Of a stretch of DNA of 64,000 bases, positions 1-12,300 are shown one piece after another (positions within the stretch are counted from its first letter, which is position 1; every line of letters begins with the position of its first letter). The DNA lies in the NCBI GenBank assembly GCA_022495995.1, contig JAFEMH010002440.1:248001-312000 (forward strand), given 5' to 3'. Below the pieces are notes generated by a model, which saw only the letters and a program-made list of their open reading frames with translations, had not been told where the DNA came from and did no database searches. The position numbers and the translations under genes were made by a program. Source of the stretch: Adenophora triphylla var. japonica. Its lineage: Eukaryota > Streptophyta > Magnoliopsida > Asterales > Campanulaceae.

Positions 1-114
1 TTTTCATCTTAGCAGTATCAACACCCTACAAAAGCCAAATGTTCAATCAAAACCCAAAGATACGTTATTCAAATTAAGAATATATTCGAACCTCTGTTTT
101 TCCAAAAAACTTAC

Positions 115-1234
115 CACTGCAGTCCTAGCTAAAGCTTCTTCCACATCTCCTAGACCTGTTTCATCCACAATTATTACTTCTTTGGAACTGCTCTTCCTCT
201 TCTTCACCCTGGCTCCTACAGATAGTGCCTCCATCTCCCTTTTAGGCACCAACATTTGATTGCTCGCCTGGGTTTGCCCCACAAAATCTTGAAGGTCCTT
301 AAGAGAAAAGGTAGCAGTTGATTTCGAAACTGTCAAAAGAAATGCACTGTCAGAAGAATGTAGAATCTAGCAACACCAAGAAAATTTGCACAAGGATCAA
401 AAAATCTTACCAGTAGACATTTCGGTGGAGGGTGGAATCTCCTTCTTGTCAGAGACGGTTATGTCTTCGTAAGGTTGGAAAGATCTTTCCCCCTCTGAGA
501 ATTCCAACAGCCTATTCACCTTCCCAATTGTTTCAGCAGATGGAGGGAAAAGCTTCACCCAATCAATAGCTGCAAAAACAAACAAAGAAATTACAACAGG
601 TAAGTGTGGGAAATAAAGGAAAATTGAAATTTGAAAGAGGGATACCTTCCCTATTCCATTCAGTCGCCAAGAAGTCTCCTTCCTCCAAAGAATCCTTCTT
701 GACAAAAAAGTATTTCGATTTCCAACCTCTATCACTCACAATTACTTTCAAGAACAAGGGTTTCATTCCAGACCTAGTCTTAAGAAGGTATCTCGTGGAA
801 TCAAAAGTTTAGAGTTCATACACAAAGGCCAACTCCTTCAAACCTATATCTAAACCGAATTCACGGTTCACCCTCAAGACACAAGAAAAGATCCTCCAAA
901 CTATGGGCATCAGTTGTACAAAAGCAAGGTTAGTCTTTCTGAAAAACTCGTTTATCATTGCAGGGAAAGGATCGGAAAAACCTAGAGTAAAGGGGTACTC
1001 ATAAAAACAAACCCATTTCGGAGAAACGAAATCAGACCTAAAGAGAACATCAAATGGCCTAAAGATGGTAGAATCCGGGAAGCAATGTCGATCTTTGATG
1101 GATTAGATCAGTTCATTGTTAAAAACACAGATTTCTTCATTTGGTTTTTTCAACAAACCTTCACACGAAAAACCCCCGTCCTCGTGTAAGCTCAGAGGAT
1201 TTTTCGCGGCGTTTCCCTTCTTTGATTTCACCAT
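115..1234 (-). pseudogene. Antisense extra gene of a Tat-like Gypsy element, broken and cut by the window edge
   Basis: Three exons join in phase on the minus strand: 1234-646, 569-411 and 329-115, each with GT donors and AG acceptors; more may lie left of base 1. The protein begins MVKSKKGNAAKN and later reads WVCFYEYPFTLGFSDPFPAM and GWKSKYFFVKKDS. I recognise this as the plant 'putative gypsy type transposon' extra-ORF family that Tat retrotransposons carry in antisense orientation between pol and the 3' LTR. Exon 1 has two in-frame TAA codons (near 1103 and 809), so it is dead. The first exon lies about 290 bp from a polypurine-like stretch and a possible LTR start at 1524, the same layout as the Tat element at 37-49 kb. 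Function of this family is unknown. A host gene derived from such an ORF is the alternative, but the two stops argue against it. Confidence 0.6.
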
Positions 1235-1504
1235 TTTTGAAAAAAGAAACAAGAAGAAAAAGAGAGGGAAAGATTTTACCTTCAAGAGAGATTCACCGCC
1301 ATGAAGAAGAATGGATGAAAGTGATTGGAAAAAGTGAAAGAGAAAGTGAAAAGGAGTTTTTCAGTTTAAAGCCCTAGATCTTGGGGTGGTTACGCTAATT
1401 AAGTGGAGATTAACTCCTAAACCGCCACGTATCCTCTCAATTAATTAACCGCAGAGTTTCTAGAGAGTAGTAGAAAAAACTGACCCTTTAAATTCATTTA
1501 AAAG

Positions 1505-1757
1505 GCAGTTTTTTGGGGACAATTGTTGTGGGTAAAATTCTAGATTGCTTCATCTTGAGATATAGTCAGCATGTCAACATATTCACACTCGAAGGCAAGG
1601 TAAAAAGTATTTACTTAAATTAATTAATTATTTATTTCTGTTATATTTTAATTACAGGGATAAATAGTACGTGGGAAAAACGTGTCCAACAGACTCTTTT
1701 CAACGGCTTGAAAGACTAAGTCAAGATGAAGATAACTTACCGAGATTGTAGGGGAGT
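1505..1757 (+). mobile_element. Possible PPT and start of a Tat-like 3' LTR
   Basis: A T-run followed by GGGGACAAT directly precedes TGTTGTGGG at 1524. In the Tat element at 48 kb a similar TTGGGGG stretch precedes the 3' LTR after the antisense gene. The LTR cannot be followed past about 1750, and no second copy is in the window to prove it. The rest is AT-rich non-coding sequence. Confidence 0.35.
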
Positions 1758-1758
1758 T

Positions 1759-2068
1759 TGTTAGGATTTTATTTTTTCTGTTATTTTCTTTTTTATTTAA
1801 GCTCATGGCTGGGACAACACAAAAACACACGCATTACACACACACGAATCACAAATACTTTGTAATTCCGCCATAGCTTTCTACCTTGTAACTCAGTGAT
1901 AATACAACTGTTTGGGAAGGTAGGTGCTCATAATCACCTTCCGAGGTTTTGTGCCGGCGAGATACTTATCTCAAGGGTTTTCCTCGTTACATGATCGAGT
2001 CATCCTAGTTACATTATTGTACCAATTATACTCCATTGCACCCTCCTTAGCTTCATTTCAATTTCTAT
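1759..2068 (+). mobile_element. Candidate solo or 3' LTR fragment
   Basis: A purine stretch (GTAGGGGAG) ends just before TGTTAGG at 1759, and the sequence reaches TTTCTATCA at 2068, so it has a TG..CA form of 310 bp. No partner LTR, coding region or target duplication is seen. It may be the downstream LTR of an old Copia-like element whose body is lost. Confidence 0.3.
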
Positions 2069-2338
2069 CATTATAGACTGTTTTTAGCCAAAACAGTCGT
2101 GTAGCTGAACAATACATAAGCACATGAAAATGGTTGGAAGGATTATGACGAAAATTAACCAATTCCTTACTCATCCTCTGTTATCTCTCTCTTTCTCTCA
2201 GTCTGCGTTTAATTCTCTCTCTCTTAATCCCCAATTCTTCTATTTCTCTTCTTCAACTGTTAATTCTGTCCATATTGATTGTAATCGATTCAATTGTCGA
2301 TTATAATTGATTGAGCTGAAACCCAGTTAATAATAAAT

Positions 2339-2350
2339 TGGTATCAGAGC
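2339..2350 (+). other. Primer binding site, tRNA-Met type
   Basis: TGGTATCAGAGC follows the left LTR by two bases. It matches the 3' end complement of initiator tRNA-Met, the usual primer for many plant Gypsy and Copia elements. Confidence 0.85.
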
Positions 2351-2381
2351 TTTCTAGATCGAGGTAAGCTGAGCTGCAGTC

Positions 2382-3660
2382 ATGGTGGAGACTCGTTACG
2401 GTACGTTGGAAAGTAGTTTCAGATCATGTGACGAGAGGATCAAGGATTTGGTGAATGGTCACAATTGTCTAGAAGAAACAATTAGCATCAACAAGCAGGA
2501 GCTGAAGAATGATATTGATGGGATGCGTGAGGTTATTGATGAAATAAAAGGCCTAATGATAGGACAACATCAACAGAAGGGAGGCATTAGCAGGGGCAAA
2601 GGTTTAGATATAGGAGGATCTAATCAAGCTGGGCAGAAATAGCATTCAATATTAGGAGCAGGACCAACTGGGGAAAACAAATCTAAGGTTCAAACTCAGA
2701 AACAAGGAGATCTGGATATGGATGATTTCGAAGGGTTTTATGAAGAAGAATGGTTAGACAAGGATGATAAGAAGAAGGAAACACAAATGGTAGAAAGGGG
2801 GGTGACAGAGACTTATAAGAAGCATTTGAAGCTGGAGTTTCCCAAGTTTGGTGGGATCGATTATAGAGGATGGGCTAGGAAGTGCAATAAATTTTTTAAA
2901 TACAGATCTGTTCTTGAGGAAGACAAAGTTGAATTGGCCACTATGCATTTCGAAGGTGATGCGGAATATTGGTACCAAAATTACATGGAGGAATTAGAAG
3001 GGTTGGAATGGAAGCAGTTTGTTCGTATGGTCTCCCTGAGGTTTGGTCCCCAGATCCATGAAAACATTGAAGGAGAATTCTCTAAATTGCAGCAAGATGG
3101 AACAGTCAAGGACTACCAAGGACTACCTGGGAAAATTTGAGCAGCTCAGATCACTGATGAAGGTGGAGAATCCTTGCTTGACAGAAAGGTATTATACCAA
3201 TGTTTTCATTAAAGGATTAAATGAAGAGATTGGGTATAGGGTCCATGTTCAGTTTCCTACTACTTTGTCACAAGCCATTAGTATTGCATTGATTGAGGAA
3301 TCACTTATTGATTTTTCCACTAAGAAACAAAAAGCCCCAAGTTACAAACCCAATTCTTATTCCTCAAACCAAACCAGTTACAGGACAACATCACCCATGA
3401 TTGCAAAACCTCAACTCACACCCAAAGTCAGTCCCAATAGCTCATCATCTGTGAATCAGAATTCCAAACCATCCTATCCCATTAAACAATTGTCCCAATC
3501 TGAAATGCAAGCTAGGAGAGATAAGGGTCTCTGTTATAATTGTGATGAACCTTATAAGTTTGGGCATAGATGCAAGAGTAGACAGATCTATCAAGACAAA
3601 ATGAAGAGCTCAGACCTGGCCAATGTAATGCTCTGTCGATTGTGCAACCTGAATGGGTAA
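2382..3660 (+). pseudogene. gag: gag of the deleted chromovirus
   Basis: Gag would coat the RNA in virus-like particles. Reading starts at MVETRYGTLESSF. A TAG at 2640-2642 interrupts the frame, which reopens in the same frame before MDDFEGFYEEEW. The capsid core includes KLEFPKFGGIDYRGWARKC and EGDAEYWYQNYMEE. Bases 3108-3117 and 3118-3127 are a tandem copy of AAGGACTACC, and this 10-bp duplication shifts the frame; Gag continues in the +1 frame with EQLRSLMKVENP. A zinc knuckle follows as CYNCDEPYKFGHRC. The frame ends at 3660 just after the join to pol sequence. Non-functional. Confidence 0.85.
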
Positions 3661-5078
3661 ATCAGGTGGTAAGAAGTATGGAAGGTGATGTGGAAATACA
3701 AAAGGTGATAGAGGGAATTTTTGTCTGTCCCACGGCATTTGAAGGTTTCACTTTTCAGAATGGGATGCTAAGGAAGGAAGGAAGAATTTATGTGGGGTGT
3801 AATACTGATCTAAGACAAAGAATCATTGCTGAGTTACATTCATCACCCTTGGGAGGGCACTCAGGGATTCAAGGTACTTTTAAAAGGGTCTCTCAATACT
3901 TTTTCTAGCCTACCATGAGAGCTGATGTAAAGAAATGGGTAGAACCTTGTGATACTTGCCAACAAAACAAATCTGAGAGTGTACAGCCACCTGGATTGCT
4001 ACAACCCCTACCAATACCTGACAAACCTTGGACAGATATAGCAATGGACTTTGTGGAGGGACTTCCAAATTCGAATCAATGGGATACTATTTTGGTGATT
4101 GTGGACAGGTTAACCAAATATGGTCATTTCCTTACTTTGAAACATCCATTTACAGCTTATCAAGTGGCCAAGGTATTTTTTGATCAAGTTTACAAGCTTC
4201 ATGGTTTACCTGTTACCATTACAACAGACAGGGACAAGATATTTTTGAGCCAGTTTTGGTAAGAATTATTCCACCTCATGGGCACTACCTTACAACTAAG
4301 CACAGCTTACCACCCTCAGACTGATGGACAAACAGAAAGACTCAATAGATGTTTGGAACAATACTTAAGGATGACTTGTGGTATGAAACCAAATCAGTGG
4401 GCACAGTGGTTACCTTTAGCAGAATGGTGGTACAATAGCAATTACCACACAGCCTTAAAGAAGACTCCATTCGAAGCCTTGTATGGCTACCCTCCTCCAC
4501 AATCTCTATTTCAGCATGAGCAATATACCAAGGTGGATGCAGTACAGGGGTTTATGAAGGATAGGGATAATCAGATTAAGCTGCTGAAGGAGACATTGGT
4601 GGAAGCTCAGGCCAGGATGAAACAAAATGCTGATAAAAATCGATGTGAAAGGGAATTCGAAGTAGGAGAGTGGGTGTACCTTAAGTTGCAGCCTTACAGA
4701 CAGTCCTCCCTTGCATTAAGAAGGAACATGAAGCTCTCCTCAAAGTATTTTGGGCCCTATCAGATTCAAGGTCGAATGGGAAAAGTAGCTTACAAGTTGG
4801 ATCTTCCTACCACAGCCAAGATTCACCCCATTTTTCATGTTTCACTTCTGAAGAAAAGACATGGGAATACGCCAATAGCTACTAGTCCACTTCCCATTAC
4901 GGATGAGGCTGGGAATTGCGTGGTTGAGCCTTTAGCTATACTGGATCGAAGATTAATCAAGAAAAATGGAAGACCCGCAGCTCAAGTTTTGATTCAATGG
5001 ACAAATGCGCTCCCAGAAGATGCAACTTGGGAGGATTGGCCCGTGATATCAGCTAATTTTCCAAATTTCAATCCTTGA
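3642..5078 (+). pseudogene. Integrase with chromodomain, remnant pol
   Basis: One frame carries all the remaining pol sequence but has two nonsense codons. TAG at 3906-3908 replaces the Trp of the FFWPTM motif, and TAA at 4260-4262 replaces the codon after SQFW; both fit C-to-T or G-to-A decay. The order is an H2C2 zinc domain (HSSPLGGHSGIQ .. CDTCQQNK), then the catalytic core with DIAMDFVEGLP, the second Asp in TTDRDKIF and the Glu in AYHPQTDGQTERLNR. A C-terminal domain follows (KLSSKYFGPYQIQ), then a chromodomain at the end with QVLIQWTNALPEDATWEDW. The chromodomain assigns it to the chromoviruses and would target integration to modified chromatin. The five upstream pol domains are deleted. 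Confidence 0.88.
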
Positions 5079-5707
5079 GACAAGGATTGTCTGATGGGGA
5101 TTGTTATGATTTAGGGTTTATCTTAATTTGGGAGTTACCGTTAGGAGTTAGCGGTTGGGTTATATTTTGAATTTCCGTTAAATAATGCGACGTCGTTTAT
5201 TAGTCGGTAGACAACGATGTCGTTTTGGGGCTTGGTGTGTATTACGTGTTATGTCGTTGTGTTGTTTTGTCGTGTAGCTGAACAATACATAAGCACATGG
5301 AAATGGTTGGAAGGATTATGATGAAAATTAACCAATTCCTTACTCATCCTCTGTTATCTCTCTCTTTCTCTCTCTCTCTATCTCTTCCTCTCAGTCTGCG
5401 TTTAATTCTCTCTCTTAATCCCCAATTCTTCTATTTCTCTTATTCTGTCCATATTGATTGTAATCGATTCAATTGTCGATTATAATTGATTGAGCTGAAA
5501 CCCAGTTCATAACACTATTTTACTCATATTTTATTGGTAGCCATGTTCATTACAACCCTAGATCCCTTAATCCCTAGTCGATCATCCTAACTTTGTTTGA
5601 ACAACGTCAAAGATCGTTGACATTTGCATCCTCCGTCTCACTTTATTTATCTAAGTGAGGAACTCTCTACACGCCCAGATCAACCAACTTTGGAATCCCA
5701 ATTCTGT

Positions 5708-5995
5708 TTACTGATTACAGAAGATTATCGTGCCAAACAACAGGAGACTCTCCTTAACTCTACCATCTTCCTTTGCCAGTTCGGTTGAACCATGGTTAGA
5801 TTTCAACTCCAACGGATAGTCGGCAATCGATCTGGCGTCCTCCAGGAAAATGTTGGTAGATAGCCGATGCTTCTCGCATCCGGCAAGAGCTTCAACCCCG
5901 GTGAGAGTGAACATCTGGCCGCAGCAGTTACAAACACCAGCAATCTCCGATTTTAAAATTGTTATATTAAAGGAAGGATAAACTAGCATTTTCAT
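5708..5995 (-). CDS. Unrecognised 95-residue ORF
   Basis: The ORF reads EIAGVCNCCGQMFTLTGVEA and then EKHRLSTNIFLEDARSIADY. Its composition looks protein-like rather than random, with a CxCC cluster and balanced charge, and its third positions are fairly GC-rich for this AT-rich stretch. The first 15 or so residues before EIAGVC are AT-rich and may be intron, with an AG acceptor-like site just upstream. I do not recognise the family. It could be the last exon of a gene whose 5' part is lost or was displaced by the neighbouring retrotransposon. It is on the same strand as NRPA1 but outside its reading frame. Confidence 0.3.
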   Translation of the reverse strand: MKMLVYPSFNITILKSEIAGVCNCCGQMFTLTGVEALAGCEKHRLSTNIFLEDARSIADYPLELKSNHGSTELAKEDGRVKESLLLFGTIIFCNQ

Positions 5996-6112
5996 GTTAT
6001 CAATCCAACTAAAGGCAACCCAATAGCACCTTCAAATTCTGGATGATGTTTTGAGACAACGCTATTCAAGTTGTTGGCAGCCTCTGATTGATTGCTTCAT
6101 AAACCACAACAT

Positions 6113-6113
<1 letters not shown>

Positions 6114-6175
<62 letters not shown>
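6114..6175 (+). repeat. (GA)n microsatellite
   Basis: Uninterrupted GA dinucleotides over about 62 bp, roughly 150 bp beyond the NRPA1 stop codon. Confidence 0.97.
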
Positions 6176-6177
<2 letters not shown>

Positions 6178-6353
6178 ATATGGTGGATAAATTAACAGGC
6201 AAAAGCCTTTCTTTTCGATCGACTCAGCAAAATGCCTGCTATGGTCTACAAATATTAGTTACACCATATCAATGCCCACACGAAAAATCCTGACGGAGAT
6301 AAATAAAAAACACTGGCTGGCAATCCAAGGCAAATCCTACATTTGGGTGTATT

Positions 6354-9300
6354 TTAAATCTCCAATTTTTGCATCAAATCAAAAGAACCACCAGTGCCAA
6401 CCTTTGCTGGCAGTCCAAGGCAAATCCTAGCAGTAGGTGACTCAAGATTGTCAGTCAACCCATGGGATGCAGCCTCAACTATGAACTTAGAAGCCGTCTC
6501 AAAAGACATTTTAAGAAAAGGAGATACTGATTCAGCTATGCATCCGTGCCTGCTCATTGGATTATAACCACCCGCATGAGTCATGTAATCAGCAATTAAA
6601 CTCAGGTGCCTGCAATCAATTTCGACCCCATAATTTTTAAACACGTTCTTTATCTCCATTATGATGCATCCCCTTGCAGCCTCTACACCGTATGTATTCA
6701 GCATGACATGGATATTGTTTGAATATACGTATCTCAAATCGAGCTCATCTTCCATTTCCCAAAATGCCCCAAACTCCATCCCTGACGCTGTCAGTGCCCA
6801 GGGTAAGGAGTCCTCGTCCTTTTCTTTCTCGGGCTTTTTTGACTTTTCTTTAAATTTCTTGATTTTGGGATCCTCCTCGTTCCAACGGACTTGTCTTTCA
6901 TTTACGTTGTACTGAACCATGTTACACTGATCAAGCTTGCCAGAGCCCCTGATATAAACCCTTTTTGCTACCTTCTCAACAACCTGCATTAGCATTCATA
7001 TTGACAATAAGAATACAGACAACTCAATACTTCCTCCGCTCCAAAATAGATGTTGTTTTGGAAGCTAAAATTTGGTTCAAAATATTTGTCGTTTTTGGGT
7101 TTAAAGCCTTTAGTCCCCAGTTTTAACCCTACATTTGAACTTGTTCAATTGCATTGATAGTACTTTTTGGGTGAACTAATGCATGAGAATCAATTAATAA
7201 GGGTATTTTTGGTACGTACTTTATAAAGTTGTAAAAGTTGTAGTAATAATTGCTTTTCTTAATACATGTGATAACCTCTAAAACGACATCTATTTTGAAC
7301 GGGAGGGAGAGCAAGGGAAGAGGGGTGGAGTGGTTATATTAAAAAAGTTGAAATTAAAATACCTGTGCCAGCAAAATTTCAGGTCCATTGGTAAACTTGA
7401 AGTGGACCTCAAGAATAAGATCTTTAGCTTTAACATAGATTGACCTGTCAGTCTCCTTTCTGAAGAACACCGGTTTTTTCAACTTTTTCTTGCCTTGAGG
7501 CTTTGATTCAGCTTTTCCTTTACTTGATTTAGGCTTTGCAGGTGACCCATGTTTTTGTTTCCTTCCTGAAACGTTAACATCATCCTGATCCTCCATTCCA
7601 ACATCAAAGTCTCTGTCTTCAACTTCATTATCATCCTCATCCGCTTCTTCTGCTTGTTCAGCTTGTTGATCCTGTTCATTAAGTTCCTCTTCAGAATCAT
7701 CTTCATAATCCACGTCATCTGAAACTAGTTTCCTTTTTTGATAATCCGCACCGAGATCCTCAACCGTTTCATTTTCATCTTCATCACTATCATCTTCATT
7801 TTCTTCACTGCGTGATTTCCTGGTGGAACCACCCTCATCATCTGACTCACTTGAGGATTTCGATCTAGTATCTGAGGTATAATTCTTGATCCCACTAATT
7901 TTGGAGAGCAAAACCAGATGGCTCTCTATTGAATCCTCCAACTGCCTCAAGAACGTGGTTTCTAGACTGTATTGACAGTCTTTTAATGATACATGATTGG
8001 GTTCCTTGAGCTTCACAATAAGCTTATATATTCTGCAGATGTCCCCATTATGAACGGAAAGAGGCAAAAGGCGGACTTCTATACTCTCCATTAGTTCTGC
8101 AACAGTGAGCCTTTTCAGGTTTTCAACCAAAGCCACTGCATCTTTTCTGCACATGAACAAAATAACAAAATCAAAACAATGCAAAATGCTTACCAATAAC
8201 AAAAAGCATATTATTAAACTAAGGAATTGTAATAATTTGTACTGCCAACTTATTCCAGTAAGGATATGCTTGGCAGCATCAATTCTATGTCAGCCTTAAA
8301 TTTAGAATTGAAAGAGTAAAATGAATGAATTCTGTGGATCGAAAATTATTCTTCAATTCCAATGCCATGGTTTGGTATTGATGTGCCAAACATAGCCTAG
8401 GAATAATAGAGAAATCGAATTGGTGTCCTAGCAGCAACGAGAGAATCAAAGAGCAACTTTTTACTCATAAAATGAAACATAAATTACAGGTCACGAAACT
8501 CACTTCGATTTCCCCTCGTTCAAGGGACATGTCACAATAGGCGTCTTAATTTCAGCTGCAGCTGTCATCAATATTTCCTGTAGACGAGGAATACCAAGTG
8601 TAACATTCATTTCTCCACGCCCAGCAAGATGGAAAGTGTTTAGCCTGAGAGAGAATAAAAAGGTCTGTCACAATTGTCCTGAGAAATCTTAAACGTCTGT
8701 AATTAGAGCAAAATGTTCACAGTGTTACACGCACACAAAGAAAGAAACAAACAAGTCAGATAAAGTAAATCTGCTCATCTGAAACGACGAAAAGCAAAAA
8801 AAAAAAAAGAAGGTCTAATCGAGAAGGTACTATGCATGTAAAAAAACAGGACATGCATCAATCATACAGAGACACGGGCCATCAAAACACAAGGCAAATC
8901 AGAGGTGGAGTAATTAAGTCTGTTTGTTTTTTTTTTTTATTAAGACATAACTGTCTCTTATTTGCCTCTTATTTTTAAAGAAGTTACTATGCAAAATGTA
9001 TGTATTTATATAGAATTGGAGAACTTTCTGGGCTATGTATGGCACTGACTTCAATATGGCCACTCTGTAATTGTTTCAAGTCACAAGACATTCATTCTGT
9101 GATCCCATGGGGTAACTTTTAATCCTCTGGCTAATAGCTAAAGAATACATTTTTAACTATGCAAACTCAAATCAAGTATTACATGACACGTGCCTAATTT
9201 TTATTATTATTATCATAACAAAAGTGGTTATTAATACAAAGTATTATGTTGTTATGATTGTTATTAATAGACTTAGAATAATGCAAGTATTATGTTGTTA

Positions 9301-12300
9301 TGATTGTTAATGACATACTTAAAGAATGGGCGCTCATTTAGGGAGATTTTTATTTTTTTTTTGAAAATTGATACTTATTTTGTGGACGGAGTATTATTAT
9401 TATATAATAAGAGCTAAAACTCGACTAACCAAATGAAACCACAATCAACTCCCCTGATGATTAATAAACACTACAGTAGACAATAATCTTAAAACTTTAA
9501 TTTTATGCACTTACCTAACCATAAGAAGAAAAGAAGAAAATCTATCCATCTTATAACCAACATTTAGTCTATTCAAGAAATCTTTGTTAAATCGGCCATC
9601 AAAAAAGCTCTTGAATCAAGCATTTAATCTACATGGCCCACATAATAAGCAGGCTACTAGATACATAATAATATTCTTGAAAGTTGAAATAAATACTCCA
9701 ACTTCAGTACTGTATACAATTCATAGATAAACATCCATCATAAAATGAATCTCAATTATAAATGGAAAAATATAATACCCTCAGTCCCAGAAAGTTAGTC
9801 CCATTTTGACTTTCATGGTCAACTCAATCGGACTTTGACCATAATTTTATGAAAATCTAATTATTCATTTGCAATTCTAAAAATTGTTATTGATTCACCA
9901 CTAGGAATACTATCAATCACTATTTTAAAAATTGCATAGGGATAATTATGTTTTCATAAAATTATGGTAAAAGTTATATTGAATTGACCATGAAAGTCAA
10001 AATTGGACAATCTTTATGGGACAAAGGGAGTATTTTTAACACAGCCAATATCAGGAAAAAGATCTATCTAAATCTGCCCCGGCAAGCATTTCCCCGGTAC
10101 TAGTTCCACAACCAATCCAAAATCTAGGACAACAACAACAACAAAGCCTTAGTCCCAAAATAATTTGGGGTCGGTTAACACGAATCCTCATATGTCATTG
10201 TGAAATATAAGATGTAAAAAGAAAAAAAAAAGTTAAAAGAAGAAATAGGGGGGAAAGAAAAAACAATAAAAAAAATTTAGAAAATGAAAAGAAGAGAAGT
10301 AGAAGAAAAATAAAAATAATGATAATAAAAGAACAAATATATAATACTTAGGAAAAATGTAAATAATAATTAAAAAAATCAACCTGACCAACACCCACAT
10401 GAATATTTGCTCTCCACTCCTGCCTTTTCAACACCATATTTTCATACAATCCAATTAAACTCATATCATTTTCATTCACCTTAATCCAAGTTTGCTTAGG
10501 TCTTTCCCTACCCCTCGCCATTTTATAACTTCTCCATTGTTGATGCCTCAGCCTCCTAAGTCCTAACTGGTGCATCACTCGGTCACCGTCTCACATGACC
10601 AAACCACCTTTAGACAATTCTCCCTCATTATATCTCCAATGGGCGCAACTACTACTTTACCCCTGATCACCTCATTTCTCAAACGATCATTTCTTGTATG
10701 TCCACACATCCATCGTAACATACACTTCAACCAACCTTCTTTAATCCTATGAGGCATATCTCCATTCAATTCTCTATCATTTTGGATAATAGATCCAAAT
10801 TATCGAAAAAAAACTCAGAAGCTTGTCTCGGGCTCGGCTCGAAAAAAGCTCGAGTTCGAGTGGGCTCGAGGCGAACTCGAGCTCGAGCTCGAACCGAATT
10901 TCAAGTTCGTCATTTTTTCGAGCCCGGCTCGTGTTCGGCTCGTATGTTCGACGAGCTCTGTTCGAGATCGACTCGTTTAAGCTCGACTCGGGCTCGACTC
11001 GTTAAAAGCTCGGATGAATTATGAATTTTTTGTTAAAAATATATATATTTAGTGACAAATTAAAAGACCAAGCTCGAGCTTGGCTCGTTTAGGCTCGAGT
11101 TCGATTGCAACTCGAATTAGGGCTCGATAAAGCTCGTTTCGATTTCGCATTTTTTTCAAAAAATAAGTCGAAGCTCGAACTCGGCTCGTTAATACTCGAG
11201 TTCGAGCAGCTCGCGAAAAGCTCGCGAGCCGGCTCGCGAAAAGCTCGAAACTTGATTCGAGCCGAGCTCGAACATGAATTCTGGGATCGAGCTCGAGCTC
11301 GAGAAAAGCTCGAGCTCGTTTAAAAGTTCACGAGCTCGAGCTCGAAACATCAAAAGCTCGGCTCGGCTCGGCTCGTTTACAGCCCTAGTGATCACCCCTG
11401 TCTCCCTGCTTCCAACTCTGCTAAACTAACACTCCAAATATTCAGGCTTACTTCTGCATAGTTTAAAACCTCGAGATTCCAAAGTGTCTCTACAACTCCA
11501 ATTTTCTTTCAACACCCTCTTTTGTCTCATCAATCAGCACAATATCATCTGCGAACAGCATACACCACGGTATATCATGTTGGATTGACCTCGTCAATTC
11601 ATCCATTATTAGAGCAAAGAAAAAGGGACTAGTGCAGAACCTTGATGCACTGCAATCGTAATAGGAAACTCTTTTGTCTTTCCCCACTAGTACTAACTTC
11701 ACTATACATGTCCTTCATAATATCAACATATTTCTAAGAACAATAAAAAAACATATTTGCTGGAAACGTTATTAGAATAAAGGATGATAGACGAAGTCAA
11801 TTCATACATGGTGAGAGAGAGAATTGTATTGAATGACTCAATTGATTATGATATTAGAGGTACATATTTATAGGGTTATAATGAGGAGGTAATCTCCTAG
11901 GAGGAGAAGGATTCTAATCTAGGTAATGGTAATCTCCTAGGAGGAGAAGGATTCTAATCTAGGTAATCTCCTAGAAGGAGAAGAATTCTAATCTAATACA
12001 AAGATTGTGTTTTCTAATCTAATACAAGGATTGTGTTTCCTAATTTATTATATAACAATATATACTTTGAATATAATATAATGATATTATATTATATTCC
12101 TAATATGCCCCCGCAAGATGGACGTTCTTTGGATAAGTCCAATCTTGGAGAGTGATGAGATGAACTGGGTTTGATGGCGAATTGAAGATGTGTTTCCGGA
12201 CATGTACGTCGTTTCTGATGTGATGTGGTTTCTCGTATCTGAGGTGGTGATAGGTTGGTGCATGACCATTTCGGAGACGATGGGGTTGTGGTGATAGGTT

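Larger units (their letters stand above)
2095..5514 (+). mobile_element. Chromovirus (Ty3/Gypsy) deletion derivative
   Basis: The right LTR is complete at 5102-5514 and has inverted ends TGTTATGA/TCATAACA. The left LTR is 5'-truncated and covers about 2095-2336. Shared LTR sequence starts at the GTCGTGTAGCTGAAC motif (2096 and 5270). A tRNA-Met-type primer site lies at 2339-2350, and a purine tract (GATGGGGAT) precedes the right LTR. The interior encodes Gag and then passes straight into integrase and a chromodomain; protease, reverse transcriptase and RNase H are missing. At about 3.4 kb it is roughly half the size of an autonomous chromovirus. It lies 3' of NRPA1 and no target duplication can be read because the left LTR is cut. 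Confidence 0.9.
5515..6353. other. Gap between chromovirus and NRPA1 3' end
   Basis: Sequence immediately 3' of the NRPA1 stop codon (minus strand). It must include the NRPA1 3' UTR near 6200-6353, but I see no clear AATAAA signal. It contains a (GA)n microsatellite at 6114-6175 and one unrecognised ORF at 5708-5995. Confidence 0.6.

Noticed and set aside
2339..2350. Possible tRNA gene at TGGTATCAGAGC sites (also 12404, 59033)
   Set aside because: Only the 12-base primer complement is present, next to LTRs; no cloverleaf can be built.
6051..6293. Open frame with a long Arg-Glu run
   Set aside because: It is the (GA)n microsatellite read as protein.
7479..7718. Met/Lys-rich minus-strand ORF
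   Set aside because: Alternate frame of the acidic region of NRPA1 exon 20.
10749..11323. Ser/Arg-rich open frames on both strands
   Set aside because: They are the GCTCGA-type degenerate repeat of a hAT-like element inside a LINE; no codon structure or homology.
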